In this document: one piece after another, positions 16,427 through 24,795 of the stretch
Layout of the letters: the number at the start of each line of letters is the position of its first letter
How positions within the stretch are numbered: position 1 is the first letter of the stretch
Source: JACVRW01 sp963819635
GTDB taxonomy: Bacteria; Actinomycetota; Thermoleophilia; Solirubrobacterales; Thermoleophilaceae
Assembly (NCBI GenBank): GCA_963819635.1
Contig: CAWFWX010000011.1
Span: 62,001 to 126,000 of the forward strand
DNA: 64,000 nucleotides
Direction: 5' to 3'
Notes under the pieces: model-generated
What the model saw: only the letters and a program-made list of their open reading frames with translations
The model's database searches: none
Told to the model about the DNA's origin: nothing
Translations under genes and position numbers: made by a program

Positions 16427-17239
16427 GTGACTGTTGAGGAGCTGAAGCGGGCGCACCGTGCGACCTGGGCCGCCGGGGACTATCCGGCGGTGGCCGAGAT
16501 GATCGATGAGGTGCCGCCGCGCGACCTGCTCGAGCGCGTGGACATTCGCCCGGGCGAGGACGTGCTCGACGTCGCGACGGGCACCGGGAACGCCGCGCTG
16601 CGGGCGGCGGCCGCCGGGGCGAACGTGGTGGGCCTCGACCTGACCCCCGAGCTGTTCGAGCGGGCGCGCTCGCGCCAGACCGAGTTCGGCGTCGAGATCG
16701 ACTGGGTCGAGGGCGACGCCGAGTCGCTGCCGTTCGGCGACGAGAGCTTCGACGCCGTGCTCTCGATCTTCGGGATCCAGTTCGCGCCTCGGCACGACGT
16801 CACGGCGGGTGAGCTGGCACGCGTGATCCGCCCGGGCGGGCGCATCGGGCTGGTCAACTGGACCCCGGACGGGCTGATCGGCGAGCTGTTCAAGATCATG
16901 GGCAAGTACATGCCGGCGCCGCCGTGCTACGCCTCCGCGCCCCCGCTGTGGGGCAGCGAGCAGCACGTTCGCGCGCTGTTCGCGGGCACGGGCGTCGAGT
17001 TCGAGTTCGACCGCGGGCACAACCCCTGGCAGTACGACTCGGCGGAGCAGTTCGTCGAGTTCTTCGAGACGAACTACGGCCCCACGCTGAAGGCGCGCGA
17101 GCGGCTCATGGCGGAGGGACGCTGGGACGACTGCCGCAGCGAGATGCTCGCGATGGCCGAGCGCCACAACGAGGCCGGCGACGGCAGCCTGCTCATGCAG
17201 GCCGAGTACCTCGTCGCGGTGGGGACGAAGGCGGCCTAG
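16427..17239 (+). CDS. Class I SAM-dependent methyltransferase (UbiE/Methyltransf_11 type)
   Basis: 270 residues from the GTG at 16427, supported by AGGAG nine bases upstream; upstream in-frame codons lack a ribosome site. Motif I is VLDVATGTGNAAL (about residues 46-58), the acidic residue after strand 2 is in VGLDLTPE, and the post-motif II segment is FDAVLSIFGIQFAP. An N-terminal RATWAAGDYPAVAE helix is typical of small-molecule C/O-methyltransferases annotated near regulators in actinobacteria. Substrate unknown. The stop is 2 bases before the SARP start, so the two are cotranscribed; divergent from the LuxR ATPase. Confidence 0.83.
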   Translation: MTVEELKRAHRATWAAGDYPAVAEMIDEVPPRDLLERVDIRPGEDVLDVATGTGNAALRAAAAGANVVGLDLTPELFERARSRQTEFGVEIDWVEGDAESLPFGDESFDAVLSIFGIQFAPRHDVTAGELARVIRPGGRIGLVNWTPDGLIGELFKIMGKYMPAPPCYASAPPLWGSEQHVRALFAGTGVEFEFDRGHNPWQYDSAEQFVEFFETNYGPTLKARERLMAEGRWDDCRSEMLAMAERHNEAGDGSLLMQAEYLVAVGTKAA

Positions 17240-17241
17240 CG

Positions 17242-18108
17242 GTGCTCGCACGCCTCCTCGGCCCGCTCGAGATCGAGCACGCGGGGCGCCCGGTCCCTCT
17301 CGGCGGCCGGGCGCAGCGCGCGCTCGTGGCGCGGCTGCTGCTCGACGCGGGCCGGGCCGTGCCCGTGGACCGGCTCGTCGAGGATCTCTGGGGCGAGGAG
17401 GTGCCGGCGAGCGCCGTGAAGATGATCCAGATCCACGTGTCGGCGCTCCGCAAGGTGCTGCCGGAGGGGGTTCTCGTCACGCGCCCGCCGGGATACGCGC
17501 TCGAGCTGGACCCCGAGGCTGTCGACCTGGCCCGCTTCGAGCGCCTCCGCAGGGAGGGCCAGGAGGCCCTGGCCGCCGGATCCGCTGAGCGAGCCGCCGA
17601 GCGCCTCCGCGAGGCGGTGGCCCTGTGGCGCGGGCCGGCGCTCGGCGAGTTCGTCGAACCGTTCGCCGCGATCGAGTCGGCGCGCCTGGAGGAGCTCCGG
17701 CTGGCGACGATCGAGGACAGGATCGACGCGGACCTCGAGCTCGGCCTTCACGCCGGTCTCGTCGGCGAGCTCGATGCCCTGGTGGCCCGCCACCCGCTGC
17801 GGGAGCGGCCCCGCGCGCAGCTCATGCTCGCCCTCTACCGCTCGGGACGCCAGGCCGAGGCCCTGGACGGCTACCGGCGCCTGCGACAGCTGCTGTCTAC
17901 CCAGCTCGGGATCGAGCCCTCGCCGGCCCTGCGCGAGCTCGAGCGACGGATGCTGCAGCAGGACCGGAGCCTCGACCTCGCTCCGGCGCGGCGCCCGACC
18001 CGCGGGCCGCTACAGCGCCCGGGCGCGATCGGTCCCGTGCGACTGCGCGGCAGCCACGCCTGGAGCCCGCTGCGCCGCGCCTGCGCGGCCGGCCTGCGCG
18101 CTCGCTGA
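17242..18108 (+). CDS. BTAD-domain (SARP/AfsR-like) transcriptional activator
   Basis: 288 residues starting at GTG 17242, immediately after the methyltransferase stop. The first 95 residues form the OmpR-type winged helix (LLGPLEIEHAGRPVPLGGRA, then HVSALRKVLPEG and RPPGYALELDP), and residues about 100-245 the bacterial transcriptional activator domain (TPR-like, ending LGIEPSPALRELERRML). This is the short SARP form without the NB-ARC ATPase. The last 40 residues are Arg/Pro-rich and poorly conserved. It probably controls its own unit or a nearby pathway; no biosynthetic cluster is visible in the window. Confidence 0.85.
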   Translation: MLARLLGPLEIEHAGRPVPLGGRAQRALVARLLLDAGRAVPVDRLVEDLWGEEVPASAVKMIQIHVSALRKVLPEGVLVTRPPGYALELDPEAVDLARFERLRREGQEALAAGSAERAAERLREAVALWRGPALGEFVEPFAAIESARLEELRLATIEDRIDADLELGLHAGLVGELDALVARHPLRERPRAQLMLALYRSGRQAEALDGYRRLRQLLSTQLGIEPSPALRELERRMLQQDRSLDLAPARRPTRGPLQRPGAIGPVRLRGSHAWSPLRRACAAGLRAR

Positions 18109-18139
18109 GCGGCGCACGGCCGTCGTTAGCCTCCGGCCC

Positions 18140-18773
18140 ATGTGGCCGCCCGAGGCACTCGACTTCCTCCGGGAGCTCGAGGCCAACAACGACCGCGACT
18201 GGTTCAAGGCGAACCGCGCCCGTTACGACGCCCATCTGGTCGAGCCCGCGCGTGAGCTCGCCGCCGAGCTTGCGGACCTGGGCGAGCCGCACCTGTTCCG
18301 GCCCTACAACGACACGCGCTTCCATATGCGGCCGCCGATCAAGGAGCAGCTCGGCCTCGCGATCGGCTACGGCGGCGCGGGCGGCTACTACGTGGAGCTG
18401 TCGCTGGACGGGTTGCTCGTGGCGGCCGGCCTCCACGCGCCGGCGTCCGACCAGCTCGACAGCTACCGCCGCGCGATCGCGGACGGCCGCCGCGCGGCCG
18501 CATTCGAGCGCGCGATCGCCGCTGCGCGGAAGGCCGGCCTCGAAACCGCGCCGCCCGAGCTGAAGCGCGCGCCGCGCGGCTACCCGATCGACCATCCGCG
18601 GATCGAGCGGCTCCGCATGAAGGAGATCACCGTCTACCGCCGCCACGAGCTCGAGCCCTGGCTCCACAAGCCGAGCTCACGGCGGCGCATCCGCGCGGAG
18701 CTGGAGGGCGCTCGCCCCATGGTCGGCGTGGCTGGCGAAGCACGTCGGGCCGTCCCGGCGGCAGCGGGACTAG
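18140..18773 (+). CDS. DUF2461 family protein, frameshifted near its C-terminus
   Basis: About 210 residues from the ATG at 18140 (MWPPEALDFLRELEANNDRD). The motifs NNDRDWFKANRARYD, FRPYNDTRF and PIDHPRIERLRMKEI are diagnostic of DUF2461 (TIGR02453). In the frame of the start the protein loses its family likeness after ELEG and runs on over the next gene to 18874. One base away, however, the sequence reads LAPWSAWLAKHVGPSRRQRD and stops at TAG 18771-18773, which is the expected C-terminus. The break is a single-base indel in 18703-18711. Function of the family is unknown. Confidence 0.78.
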
Positions 18774-18837
18774 CGTCCGCGGCCCCAACCCGCGACACTT
18801 GGAGCGCACCAAGTTCTTCGAAGGCAAGGAGCCGCAG

Positions 18838-19686
18838 ATGTGCCGCTGGATGGCCTGGTCCGGGCAACCGTTGATCATCGAGGAGCTTCTGTTCAAGACC
18901 GAGCACGGCCTGGTGGACCAGAGCCTTCACTCCCGCATGGGCGTCGAGACCACGAACGGCGACGGCTTCGGCCTCGGCTGGTACGGCGGCGGCGAGGGAC
19001 CCGCCCTCTACCGCAGTATCGCCCCGGCGTGGGGTGACGAGAACCTCCGCGAGCTGGCCGCGCACGTCGAGTCGCCGCTGTTCATGGCTCACGTCCGCGC
19101 GACGACCGGGACCGCGATCCAGCAGACCAACTGCCATCCGTTCCGCCACGGCCGCTGGCTGTTCGTGCACAACGGAGCGGTCAACGGGATCCACGAGATG
19201 CGCCGCGACCTCATGCTGGCGATCGACCCGTCGCTGTTCCCGGAGATCGAGGGCTCGACCGACTCCGAGGTCATCTTCTACCTCGCGATCACATTCGGGC
19301 TCGAGGACGATCCGATCGGTGCCATCGAGCGCTCGATCGGCTTTGTGGAGGCGACCGCCGAGCGCCACGGGATCAAGAATCCCGTTCAGGCCAGCATGGG
19401 ACTCAGCGACGGCGAGCGGCTATGGGCGTTCCGCTACTCCAGCGAGGGCAAGTCACGCACCCTGTTCAGCTCATCCGATGCCACGTCCATCCGGAGCCTC
19501 TACCCCGAGAACGAGCGCCTCCAGCGGCTGCTCGACGAGGACCGCATCGTCGTGTCCGAGCCGCTCGCGGACCTGAAGGGCGTCTGGGAGGGCATCGACG
19601 AGTCGACCGTGCTGGTCGTACAGCCCGGCCCCGACGAGCATCGGCCGTTCCGTCCGCAGGTGCCGGCTCAGGTCGCGGCGATCTGA
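18838..19686 (+). CDS. Class II glutamine amidotransferase (YafJ/EgtC-like)
   Basis: 282 residues. The ATG at 18838 is chosen because it places the catalytic Cys at position 2 (MCRW), required after removal of Met, and because AAGGAG lies about seven bases upstream. The Ntn-hydrolase glutaminase motifs are present: NGDGFGLGWYG, HVRATTG and the oxyanion-site HNGAVNG. There is no synthetase domain, so it acts as a stand-alone amidotransferase or gamma-glutamyl hydrolase like YafJ or EgtC. No ergothioneine genes are adjacent, so EgtC is not supported by context. Its 3' end overlaps the convergent VOC gene by 19 bases. Confidence 0.85.
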   Translation: MCRWMAWSGQPLIIEELLFKTEHGLVDQSLHSRMGVETTNGDGFGLGWYGGGEGPALYRSIAPAWGDENLRELAAHVESPLFMAHVRATTGTAIQQTNCHPFRHGRWLFVHNGAVNGIHEMRRDLMLAIDPSLFPEIEGSTDSEVIFYLAITFGLEDDPIGAIERSIGFVEATAERHGIKNPVQASMGLSDGERLWAFRYSSEGKSRTLFSSSDATSIRSLYPENERLQRLLDEDRIVVSEPLADLKGVWEGIDESTVLVVQPGPDEHRPFRPQVPAQVAAI

Positions 19687-20051
19687 ATCAGGTTGCCGCA
19701 GGTGTCGTCGAGTACCGCGGTCGTGACCGGGCCCATCTGAGTCGGCTCCTGGGTGAAGCGCACGCCGCGCTCCTTCAGGCGCTCGAAGGTCGCCTCGACG
19801 TCCTCGACGGCGAATGAGGTGAACGGGATGCCGTCGGCAACGAGCGCGTTCTTGAAAGGCGGCGCCGCGGGATGGCCATCCGGCTCGAGGACGAGCTCGG
19901 GGCCGTCCGGATCCTCCGGGGAGACCACAGTCAGCCAGCGGTGCTCCCCGAGCGGGACGTCGTTCTTCTTCACGAAGCCGAGCACGTCGGTGTAGAACTC
20001 GAGCGCCTTCGCTTGGTCGTCGACGAGCACACTCGTCAGGTTGATCTTCAT
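19668..20051 (-). CDS. VOC family protein (glyoxalase-like, PhnB-type)
   Basis: 127 residues, a single VOC module: MKINLTSVLVDDQAKALEFY start, FYTDVLGFVKKND, an ELVLEPDG metal-ligand strand in the middle, and a final DTCGNLIQI strand. Cytoplasmic. It overlaps the ArsR-type regulator upstream by 4 bases (ATGA), a gene pair widespread in actinobacteria where the ArsR protein represses its own unit. Substrate unknown; resistance/detoxification is the usual guess for this pairing. Confidence 0.85.
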   Translation of the reverse strand: MKINLTSVLVDDQAKALEFYTDVLGFVKKNDVPLGEHRWLTVVSPEDPDGPELVLEPDGHPAAPPFKNALVADGIPFTSFAVEDVEATFERLKERGVRFTQEPTQMGPVTTAVLDDTCGNLIQIAAT

Positions 20052-20335
20052 CTTGCCTCCGATCGACCGGGCTCGAGCCAGCGATCGGCGATGCGCGCGA
20101 GCGGTCCCGTGTCGAGGTCGTGGAACTTGTAACGGCCCTCTCTGCGCGACTGGATCAGGCCGGCGCCTTCGAGCACGTCGATGTGCTGGGAGATCGCCTG
20201 CCGCGATGAGCCGAGCTCGTGCTTCACCGCGAGCCTGGAGCAGATCTCGAACAGGGTCTGACCGTTCCGGTCGCTGAGCTCGTCGAGGATCTTCCGCCTG
20301 GTGGGATCCGCGAGGGCCTTGTAGACATCACCCAC
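20048..20335 (-). CDS. ArsR-family winged-helix regulator
   Basis: 95 residues from the GTG at 20335 (VGDVYKALADPTRRKILDEL). The ArsR helix-turn-helix recognition part is SSRQAISQHIDVLEGAGLI, followed by a beta-wing SRREGRYKFHDLD. The metal-binding CxC motif of true metal sensors is absent, so it belongs to the non-metal branch often paired with VOC or AHSA1 genes. An 18-base perfect inverted repeat (20350-20367) sits 15 bases upstream of the start, the expected place for autorepression. It is the first gene of an ArsR-VOC operon. Confidence 0.85.
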   Translation of the reverse strand: MGDVYKALADPTRRKILDELSDRNGQTLFEICSRLAVKHELGSSRQAISQHIDVLEGAGLIQSRREGRYKFHDLDTGPLARIADRWLEPGRSEAR

Positions 20336-20349
20336 GCGCTCGGACAATA

Positions 20350-20367
20350 GGCAAGTGATTACTTGCC
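20350..20367. promoter_or_regulatory. 18-bp palindromic operator of the ArsR-VOC operon
   Basis: GGCAAGT-GATT-ACTTGCC is a perfect 7-4-7 inverted repeat directly upstream of the ArsR start codon, overlapping the end of the LLM oxidoreductase gene (stop at 20359). The size and position suit binding by an ArsR dimer. Confidence 0.72.
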
Positions 20368-21210
20368 TGTCAAGCCTGCCGCCAGTTCGATCTGACGCGG
20401 CTCGTCGCCCAGCGGCCACAGGTGGACGCGCTCGCAGCCGGCCGCCGCATAGCGCGAGAGGAGCTCGGCGCACTGCTCTGGTGAGCCGACGCACAGCTGG
20501 TCGCGCAGCGTCTCGGGGTCCCGCCGCAGCAGCGGGGCGAGCACCTCGCGCAGGACCCGGTCGGCGTCGCGCGCGTCGGGCGTGATCCAGGTCCACATCG
20601 TCACCAGCGCGTTGGGGAACGCATCCGGCAGGGTCGCCCTCGCCGCCGCGAACGCCTCGGGGCTCGTGTTGTAGGCGGACGCGAACCAGCCGTCGCCGAG
20701 GCGCGCGACGCGCCGCATCCCGGCCGCCGAGCCCCAGCTCGCCAGCCAGATCGGAACCCCGCCGCTTCGCGCCGGCGCCGGAGCGAGCGGCGACTCGGCA
20801 CCCAGAAGGTCGCGCAGGCGCGTCACCGACCGCTCGAAGCGCGGCCAGCGCTCGTCGAAGGGCACCTCGGCGATGTCGTAATCCCGCTCTGAGGAGCCCG
20901 GCCCCACGCCCGCGATCAGGCGGCCGCCGGAGAGGAGGTCGAGCGCGGCGAGCGCCTTCGCGAGCTGGACCGGGCCACGCAGCGACACGAGCGCGACCGT
21001 CGTCGCGAGCTCCATCGAGCCGGACCGGTCGAGCACGGCGGCCAGCGCGGTGGGGCCGTCGAGCCAGGGCGTGGCGAACAGGAAGTGGTCGTTGGCCGAG
21101 ACGGCGGCGAGGCCGCACTCACGTGCCGCGTCGACGGCCGCCGTGAGACGGTCGAGCGACAGGCCCTCGTCTCCGAACTCCATCAGCGGCATGTGGATCC
21201 CGAGCTCCAA
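20359..21210 (-). CDS. LLM-class F420-dependent oxidoreductase
   Basis: 283 residues with the bacterial luciferase-like TIM-barrel pattern: MELGIHMPLMEFGDEG start, ANDHFLF, TTVALVSLRGPVQLAKALAA, LSGGRLIAGVGPGSSERDY (the phosphate-binding loop of F420-dependent members) and PIWLASWGSAAGMRR. These features fit the F420-dependent branch rather than FMN monooxygenases, in line with an actinobacterial host. Substrate unknown. It lies upstream of the ArsR gene on the same strand; the ArsR operator overlaps its 3' end, so they are probably separate transcripts. Confidence 0.82.
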   Translation of the reverse strand: MELGIHMPLMEFGDEGLSLDRLTAAVDAARECGLAAVSANDHFLFATPWLDGPTALAAVLDRSGSMELATTVALVSLRGPVQLAKALAALDLLSGGRLIAGVGPGSSERDYDIAEVPFDERWPRFERSVTRLRDLLGAESPLAPAPARSGGVPIWLASWGSAAGMRRVARLGDGWFASAYNTSPEAFAAARATLPDAFPNALVTMWTWITPDARDADRVLREVLAPLLRRDPETLRDQLCVGSPEQCAELLSRYAAAGCERVHLWPLGDEPRQIELAAGLTGK

Positions 21211-21225
21211 GCGAGCTCGATCCTC

Positions 21226-21821
21226 TCATCGCTTCACGCGGTAGTCGATGAAGGTCGCGTGCGCGGACTGGCGCACCCCGAGCTGCTCGAGTTCGAGCGA
21301 CTTCGTGAAGCCGTCGAACAGGTGCTTGCCGCCGCCGAGCGTGACCGGCGCGATGATGATCGACAGCTCGTCGACGAGCCCCGCCTCGAGCGCCTGCCGG
21401 ATCGTGTCGGCCCCGCCCATGATGTGGACGTCCTTGTCGGCCGCGGCCTCCTTGGCGCGCGCGACCGCCTCCTCGATGCCGGCCACGAAGGTGAAGTCGT
21501 CGCCCTCCGGCTGCTCCTCTGGCCGGTGCGTGAGGATGAAGAACGGCAGGCCCCACGGGTTCTCGTCGCCCCAGTGGCGCGCCGCCTCGTAGGTCCAGCG
21601 CCCGCCGATGACGGCCCCGATCTTCGAGGAGACCTCGTTGAGCCACGCCGCGTCCTCGCCGCTCGGCTCGCCGCGCGGCTCGCGTCGTAGGTCCATGGCC
21701 CGCCGAAGACCCAGTAATGGAGGCGCTCGCCGCCCTCGCCGAGGCCCTTGCCGGGCCCGTCGTCCGGCCCGGCGATGTATCCGTCGATCGATGTGGTGAT
21801 TCCCGCGATTACCTTGCTCAT
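21226..21821 (-). CDS. Dihydrofolate reductase-like (RibD C-terminal) protein, frameshifted near 21683
   Basis: About 198 residues. The N-terminus MSKVIAGITTSIDGYIAGPD (start 21821) and the C-terminal part GAVIGGRWTYEAARHWGDEN, IMGGADTIRQALEAGLVDEL and PVTLGGGKHLFD are all hallmarks of the YwjB/RibD-C reductases. They lie in two frames: the first runs through WVFGGPWTYDA, then one base appears to be missing near 21680-21686 and the protein resumes at EPRGEPSGEDAAW. Such proteins reduce pteridine-, flavin- or unknown substrates with NADPH. It is divergent from the LigD-polymerase gene. The break is most simply a one-base sequence error. Confidence 0.78.
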
Positions 21822-21878
21822 GTCCACAGGGACCATTACCCGGGGCGGAACTCATCGCATGCCGTAGAACTCCTGGGC

Positions 21879-22943
21879 ATGGCAAAGGCCGACGCCACGA
21901 TGGTCGACGCGGGCGGGCGCGAGGTCCGCGTGTCGAGCCCCGACCGGGTGATCTTTCCCGCGACCGAGCGCACCGGCCCGGTCACGAAGCTCGACGTGGT
22001 CAGGTACTACCTGTCCGTCGAGGACGGCATCATGCGCGCGCTCCGGCACCGGCCCACCACGCTGGAGCGCTGGCCGAAGGGCGTGCACCCGGGCATCGTC
22101 CTCTCGACGCGCGAGAAGGGCGGCGGCGACGCCTTCTTCCAGAAGCGCGTCCCCAAGGGAGCGCCGGACTACCTGGAGACATGCCGGATCGAGTTCCCGT
22201 CCGGGAGGCACGCGGACGAGATCTGCCCTACCGAGATCGCCGTCGTGGCCTGGGCCGGCCAGATGGGCACGATCACGTTCCATCCCTGGCCGGTCCGCCG
22301 CGACGACGTGGACCACCCGGACGAGCTCCGGCTCGACCTCGACCCGCAGCCCGGCACGGACTTCGACGACGCGGTGCGTGTGGCCGGGACGGCGCGCGAG
22401 CTGCTCGGCGACCTCGGCTACACGGGCTTCCCCAAGACGTCGGGCGGGCGCGGAGTGCACATCTACCTCCGCATCGAGCCGCGCTGGACGTTCACGGACG
22501 TCCGCCACGCGGCGATCGCGTTCGGGCGCGAGCTGGAGCGGCGCATGCCGGGCCAGGTGACCACCAAGTGGTGGAAGGAGGAGCGCGGCGAGCGCATCTT
22601 CGTCGACTACAACCAGAACGCGCGCGACCGCACGATCGCGTCCGCCTACAGCGTCAGGCCCAAGCCGGGCGCGCCCGTGTCGGGGCCGGTCACCTGGGAC
22701 GAGCTCGGCGAGTGCGCGCCGGAGGACTTCACGGTCGAGACGATGCCGGCGCGCTTCGCCGAGGTGGGCGACCGGCACGCGGCGATCGACGACGTGGCGC
22801 ACTCGCTCGAGCCGCTGCTCGAGATGTACGAGCGCGACGAGGCGGAGGGAGAGGGCGACATGCCGTATCCGCCCGACTACCCGAAGATGCCCGGCGAGCC
22901 GAAGCGGGTCCAGCCCTCGCGCGATCGGGACCGCAAGACGTAG
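21879..22943 (+). CDS. ligD: Stand-alone LigD polymerase domain (archaeo-eukaryotic primase type)
   Basis: 354 residues from ATG 21879. The whole protein is the LigD_pol module: VSSPDRVIFPATE start, DAFFQKRVPKGAPDYL, the catalytic DLDPQP acidic pair (about residues 148-153), SGGRGVHIYLRIEP and WWKEERGERIFVDYNQNARD, then the ASAYSVRPKPGAPVS loop. No ligase or phosphoesterase domain is attached, so this is the separate-polypeptide form that works with Ku and a ligase in non-homologous end joining, or in excision repair. Neither Ku nor a ligase is in the window. It converges with exonuclease III, only 7 bases apart. Confidence 0.85.
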   Translation: MAKADATMVDAGGREVRVSSPDRVIFPATERTGPVTKLDVVRYYLSVEDGIMRALRHRPTTLERWPKGVHPGIVLSTREKGGGDAFFQKRVPKGAPDYLETCRIEFPSGRHADEICPTEIAVVAWAGQMGTITFHPWPVRRDDVDHPDELRLDLDPQPGTDFDDAVRVAGTARELLGDLGYTGFPKTSGGRGVHIYLRIEPRWTFTDVRHAAIAFGRELERRMPGQVTTKWWKEERGERIFVDYNQNARDRTIASAYSVRPKPGAPVSGPVTWDELGECAPEDFTVETMPARFAEVGDRHAAIDDVAHSLEPLLEMYERDEAEGEGDMPYPPDYPKMPGEPKRVQPSRDRDRKT

Positions 22944-22950
22944 CGCCGCC

Positions 22951-23812
22951 TCAGGACTGCGGCAGCTTCTTGGCGCCGCGCTTGGTCACCGGATTCGACG
23001 GCGGCGGCACGACCGGGCCGATGTCGCCGTCCGGCGCCTCGTCGAGGTCGACGATGACCGGCGCGTGGTCGCTCGGGCCGCTGCCCTTGCGGGCCTGCCG
23101 GTCCACCCATGCCGCCTGGACACGGCCGGCCACCGGCCCGCCGGCGAGGATCAGGTCGATCCGCATGCCGAGGTCCTGGTGGAACATGCCGGCGCGGTAG
23201 TCCCAGTACGTGAAGACGCGCTCGTTCGGCCAGTGGTCGCGCACGACGTCGTGTAGGCCGAGCGCCTCGAGCTCGGCCAGCGCCGCGCGCTCCGGCTCGG
23301 TGACGTGGGTCTGGCCGACGTAGGCGTCCGGATCGAATACGTCGTCGTCGGTCGGCGCGATGTTCATGTCGCCGCAGACCACGATGTCCTCGGGCCCCGC
23401 CGCCACCACGTCCTTCAGCGCGCGCAGCCAGGCGAGCTTGTACTCGTAGTGGTCGGACCCCGGCTCGCGGCCGTTTGGCACATAGACCGAGACGACGCGG
23501 ATGCCGTCGCACGTGGCCGCCACCGCACGCGCCTCCGGATTCGGAAACCCCGGCGCTCCGTCGAGCCCGACGCACCACGTCGTCCAGTCCGACCCGCGAC
23601 AGGATCGCCACGCCGTTCCAGGTGGCTTCGCCATGCGCCGCGACCTCGTAGTCGCGCGTGGCGAGCTCGTCCCCGAGCAGCTCGGCGAGCGCGTCGTCGG
23701 CGAGCTTCGTCTCCTGGAGGCAGACGACGTCCGGCTTCCGCTCATCGAGCCACGGCAGGAACCGCGGCATCCGCTGCTTGAGCGAGTTGACGTTCCAGGT
23801 CGCGATCCGCAC
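22951..23812 (-). CDS. xth: Exonuclease III-type AP endonuclease, frameshifted near 23570
   Basis: About 286 residues of the EEP nuclease family. The N-terminal half (MRIATWNVNSLKQRMPRFLP, DVVCLQETKL with the metal-binding Glu, GVAILSR) is read from 23812; the C-terminal half (VVSVYVPNGR, VVCGDMNIAPTDDDVFDP, YWDYRAGMFHQDLGMRIDLI, and the catalytic SDHAPV) is in the next frame. Dropping one base in 23566-23576 joins LDDVV directly to GLDGAPGFPNPEA. Both halves keep all catalytic residues, so the gene is probably intact in the cell. The enzyme cleaves at abasic sites and trims 3' blocks in base-excision repair. It faces the LigD polymerase gene. Confidence 0.82.
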
Positions 23813-23836
23813 GGCCCCTCACGGTACCCTGCGACC

Positions 23837-24214
23837 GTGATCGAGCGACTGGCCGATATGCCCCCCGGCACGCTCGGCTTTCGGGCGACTGGCGAGATCG
23901 AGCGCAAGGATTACGACGAGGTGCTGGTGCCCGAGCTCCACCGAGCACTCGAGGCCGGCGGGCTGCGGACGCTCTATGTGATCGAGGACCTCGAGGAGAT
24001 CGAGCCTGGCGCGTTGTGGGCTGATTCCAAGCTCGGCTTCGACCTGGGTGTCCGGCACCACGAAGCGTGGGTCCGCTCGGCGATCGTGACCGACATCGCG
24101 TGGATCGCGCGCGCGACGAACCTGTTCCTGTGGATGATCCCCGGCGAGGCCCGCATCTTCCCGCTTGGTGAGCTGGAGCAGGCGAAGGCCTGGGTCGCCG
24201 GCGAGGCGTCCTAG
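23837..24214 (+). CDS. SpoIIAA/STAS-like protein (DUF3478 type)
   Basis: 125 residues from GTG 23837. The sequence MPPGTLGFRATGEIERKDYD then LVPELHRALEAGG, LYVIEDLEE and FDLGVRHHEAWVRSAIVTDI matches the SpoIIAA-like family with a STAS fold; the final SLGELEQAKAWV-type helix (here PLGELEQAKAWVAGE) is also characteristic. These proteins are small, cytoplasmic and possibly lipid- or nucleotide-binding; function is not established. It is divergent from the exonuclease gene (24 bases apart) and converges with the next gene. Confidence 0.78.
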   Translation: MIERLADMPPGTLGFRATGEIERKDYDEVLVPELHRALEAGGLRTLYVIEDLEEIEPGALWADSKLGFDLGVRHHEAWVRSAIVTDIAWIARATNLFLWMIPGEARIFPLGELEQAKAWVAGEAS

Positions 24215-24216
24215 CG

Positions 24217-24708
24217 TCAGGCGCCGGGGGCGCCCAGGGCCGAGCCGAGCTGAGCGAGCATGTCCTTCTCCCCCTGGCTGACGCGCTCGGCGTGGAAGCC
24301 CAGGAAGCCTCCCTCCTTGGCGGCGTCGGCTGCGCGCTGCGCGCACTCGAGGATCCACGCGCGGAAGGCCTCGGCCTCCTCGGGCGTCGCCTTCGCGGTG
24401 ACGATCTCGCCGGCCCGCGTGATCTCGTCCACAACCTCCTTGCCGGCCAGAGCGCCACGCGGCTTGAAGTCCCCGACCGGATTCGTGCGCTGCTCCGCGA
24501 GCGAGCGCACCTCACGCGCCACCTCACCCACCAGGTCGTCACGGTCCTCGCTCGCCGAGCCGGTCACGAACTTGACGACGGCGGACGTCTCCTTGACGAC
24601 CTCGATGGGCCCGCCCGGGTCGGCCAGCGTGATCGCCATGCCGGCCACGATCGGCGAGCGCAGGACGGTCGCCCACTCATCCTCGGTGAAATCGGCCTTT
24701 GCGGTCAT
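24217..24708 (-). CDS. Hypothetical cytoplasmic protein, conserved-looking
   Basis: 163 residues, all-helical, no signal peptide or membrane span. It starts MTAKADFTEDEWATVLRSPI, with a TITLADPGGP-like loop and a C-terminal FRAWILECAQRAADAAKEGG helix containing the only Cys. The pattern 'FTEDEWxxLxxAP...ADPSGP' recurs in actinobacterial proteins of unknown function that resemble tellurite-resistance-like helical domains, but I do not recognise a named family with certainty. A GAGCTCC (anti-Shine-Dalgarno partner on this strand GGAGCTC) precedes the ATG. Divergent from the protein kinase gene. Confidence 0.6.
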   Translation of the reverse strand: MTAKADFTEDEWATVLRSPIVAGMAITLADPGGPIEVVKETSAVVKFVTGSASEDRDDLVGEVAREVRSLAEQRTNPVGDFKPRGALAGKEVVDEITRAGEIVTAKATPEEAEAFRAWILECAQRAADAAKEGGFLGFHAERVSQGEKDMLAQLGSALGAPGA

Positions 24709-24795
24709 CGGTGAGCTCCTTTGTGGGCGGTTGCCGAGCCCAGCCTACGACGTGTAGGTTCGCATCAAGAGGAAGGAGCCACTGAGCGGTTAGCC

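Noticed and set aside
16427..18108. Secondary-metabolite gene cluster around the SARP regulator
   Set aside because: Only one methyltransferase and two regulators are present; no synthase, tailoring enzymes or exporter adjoin them.
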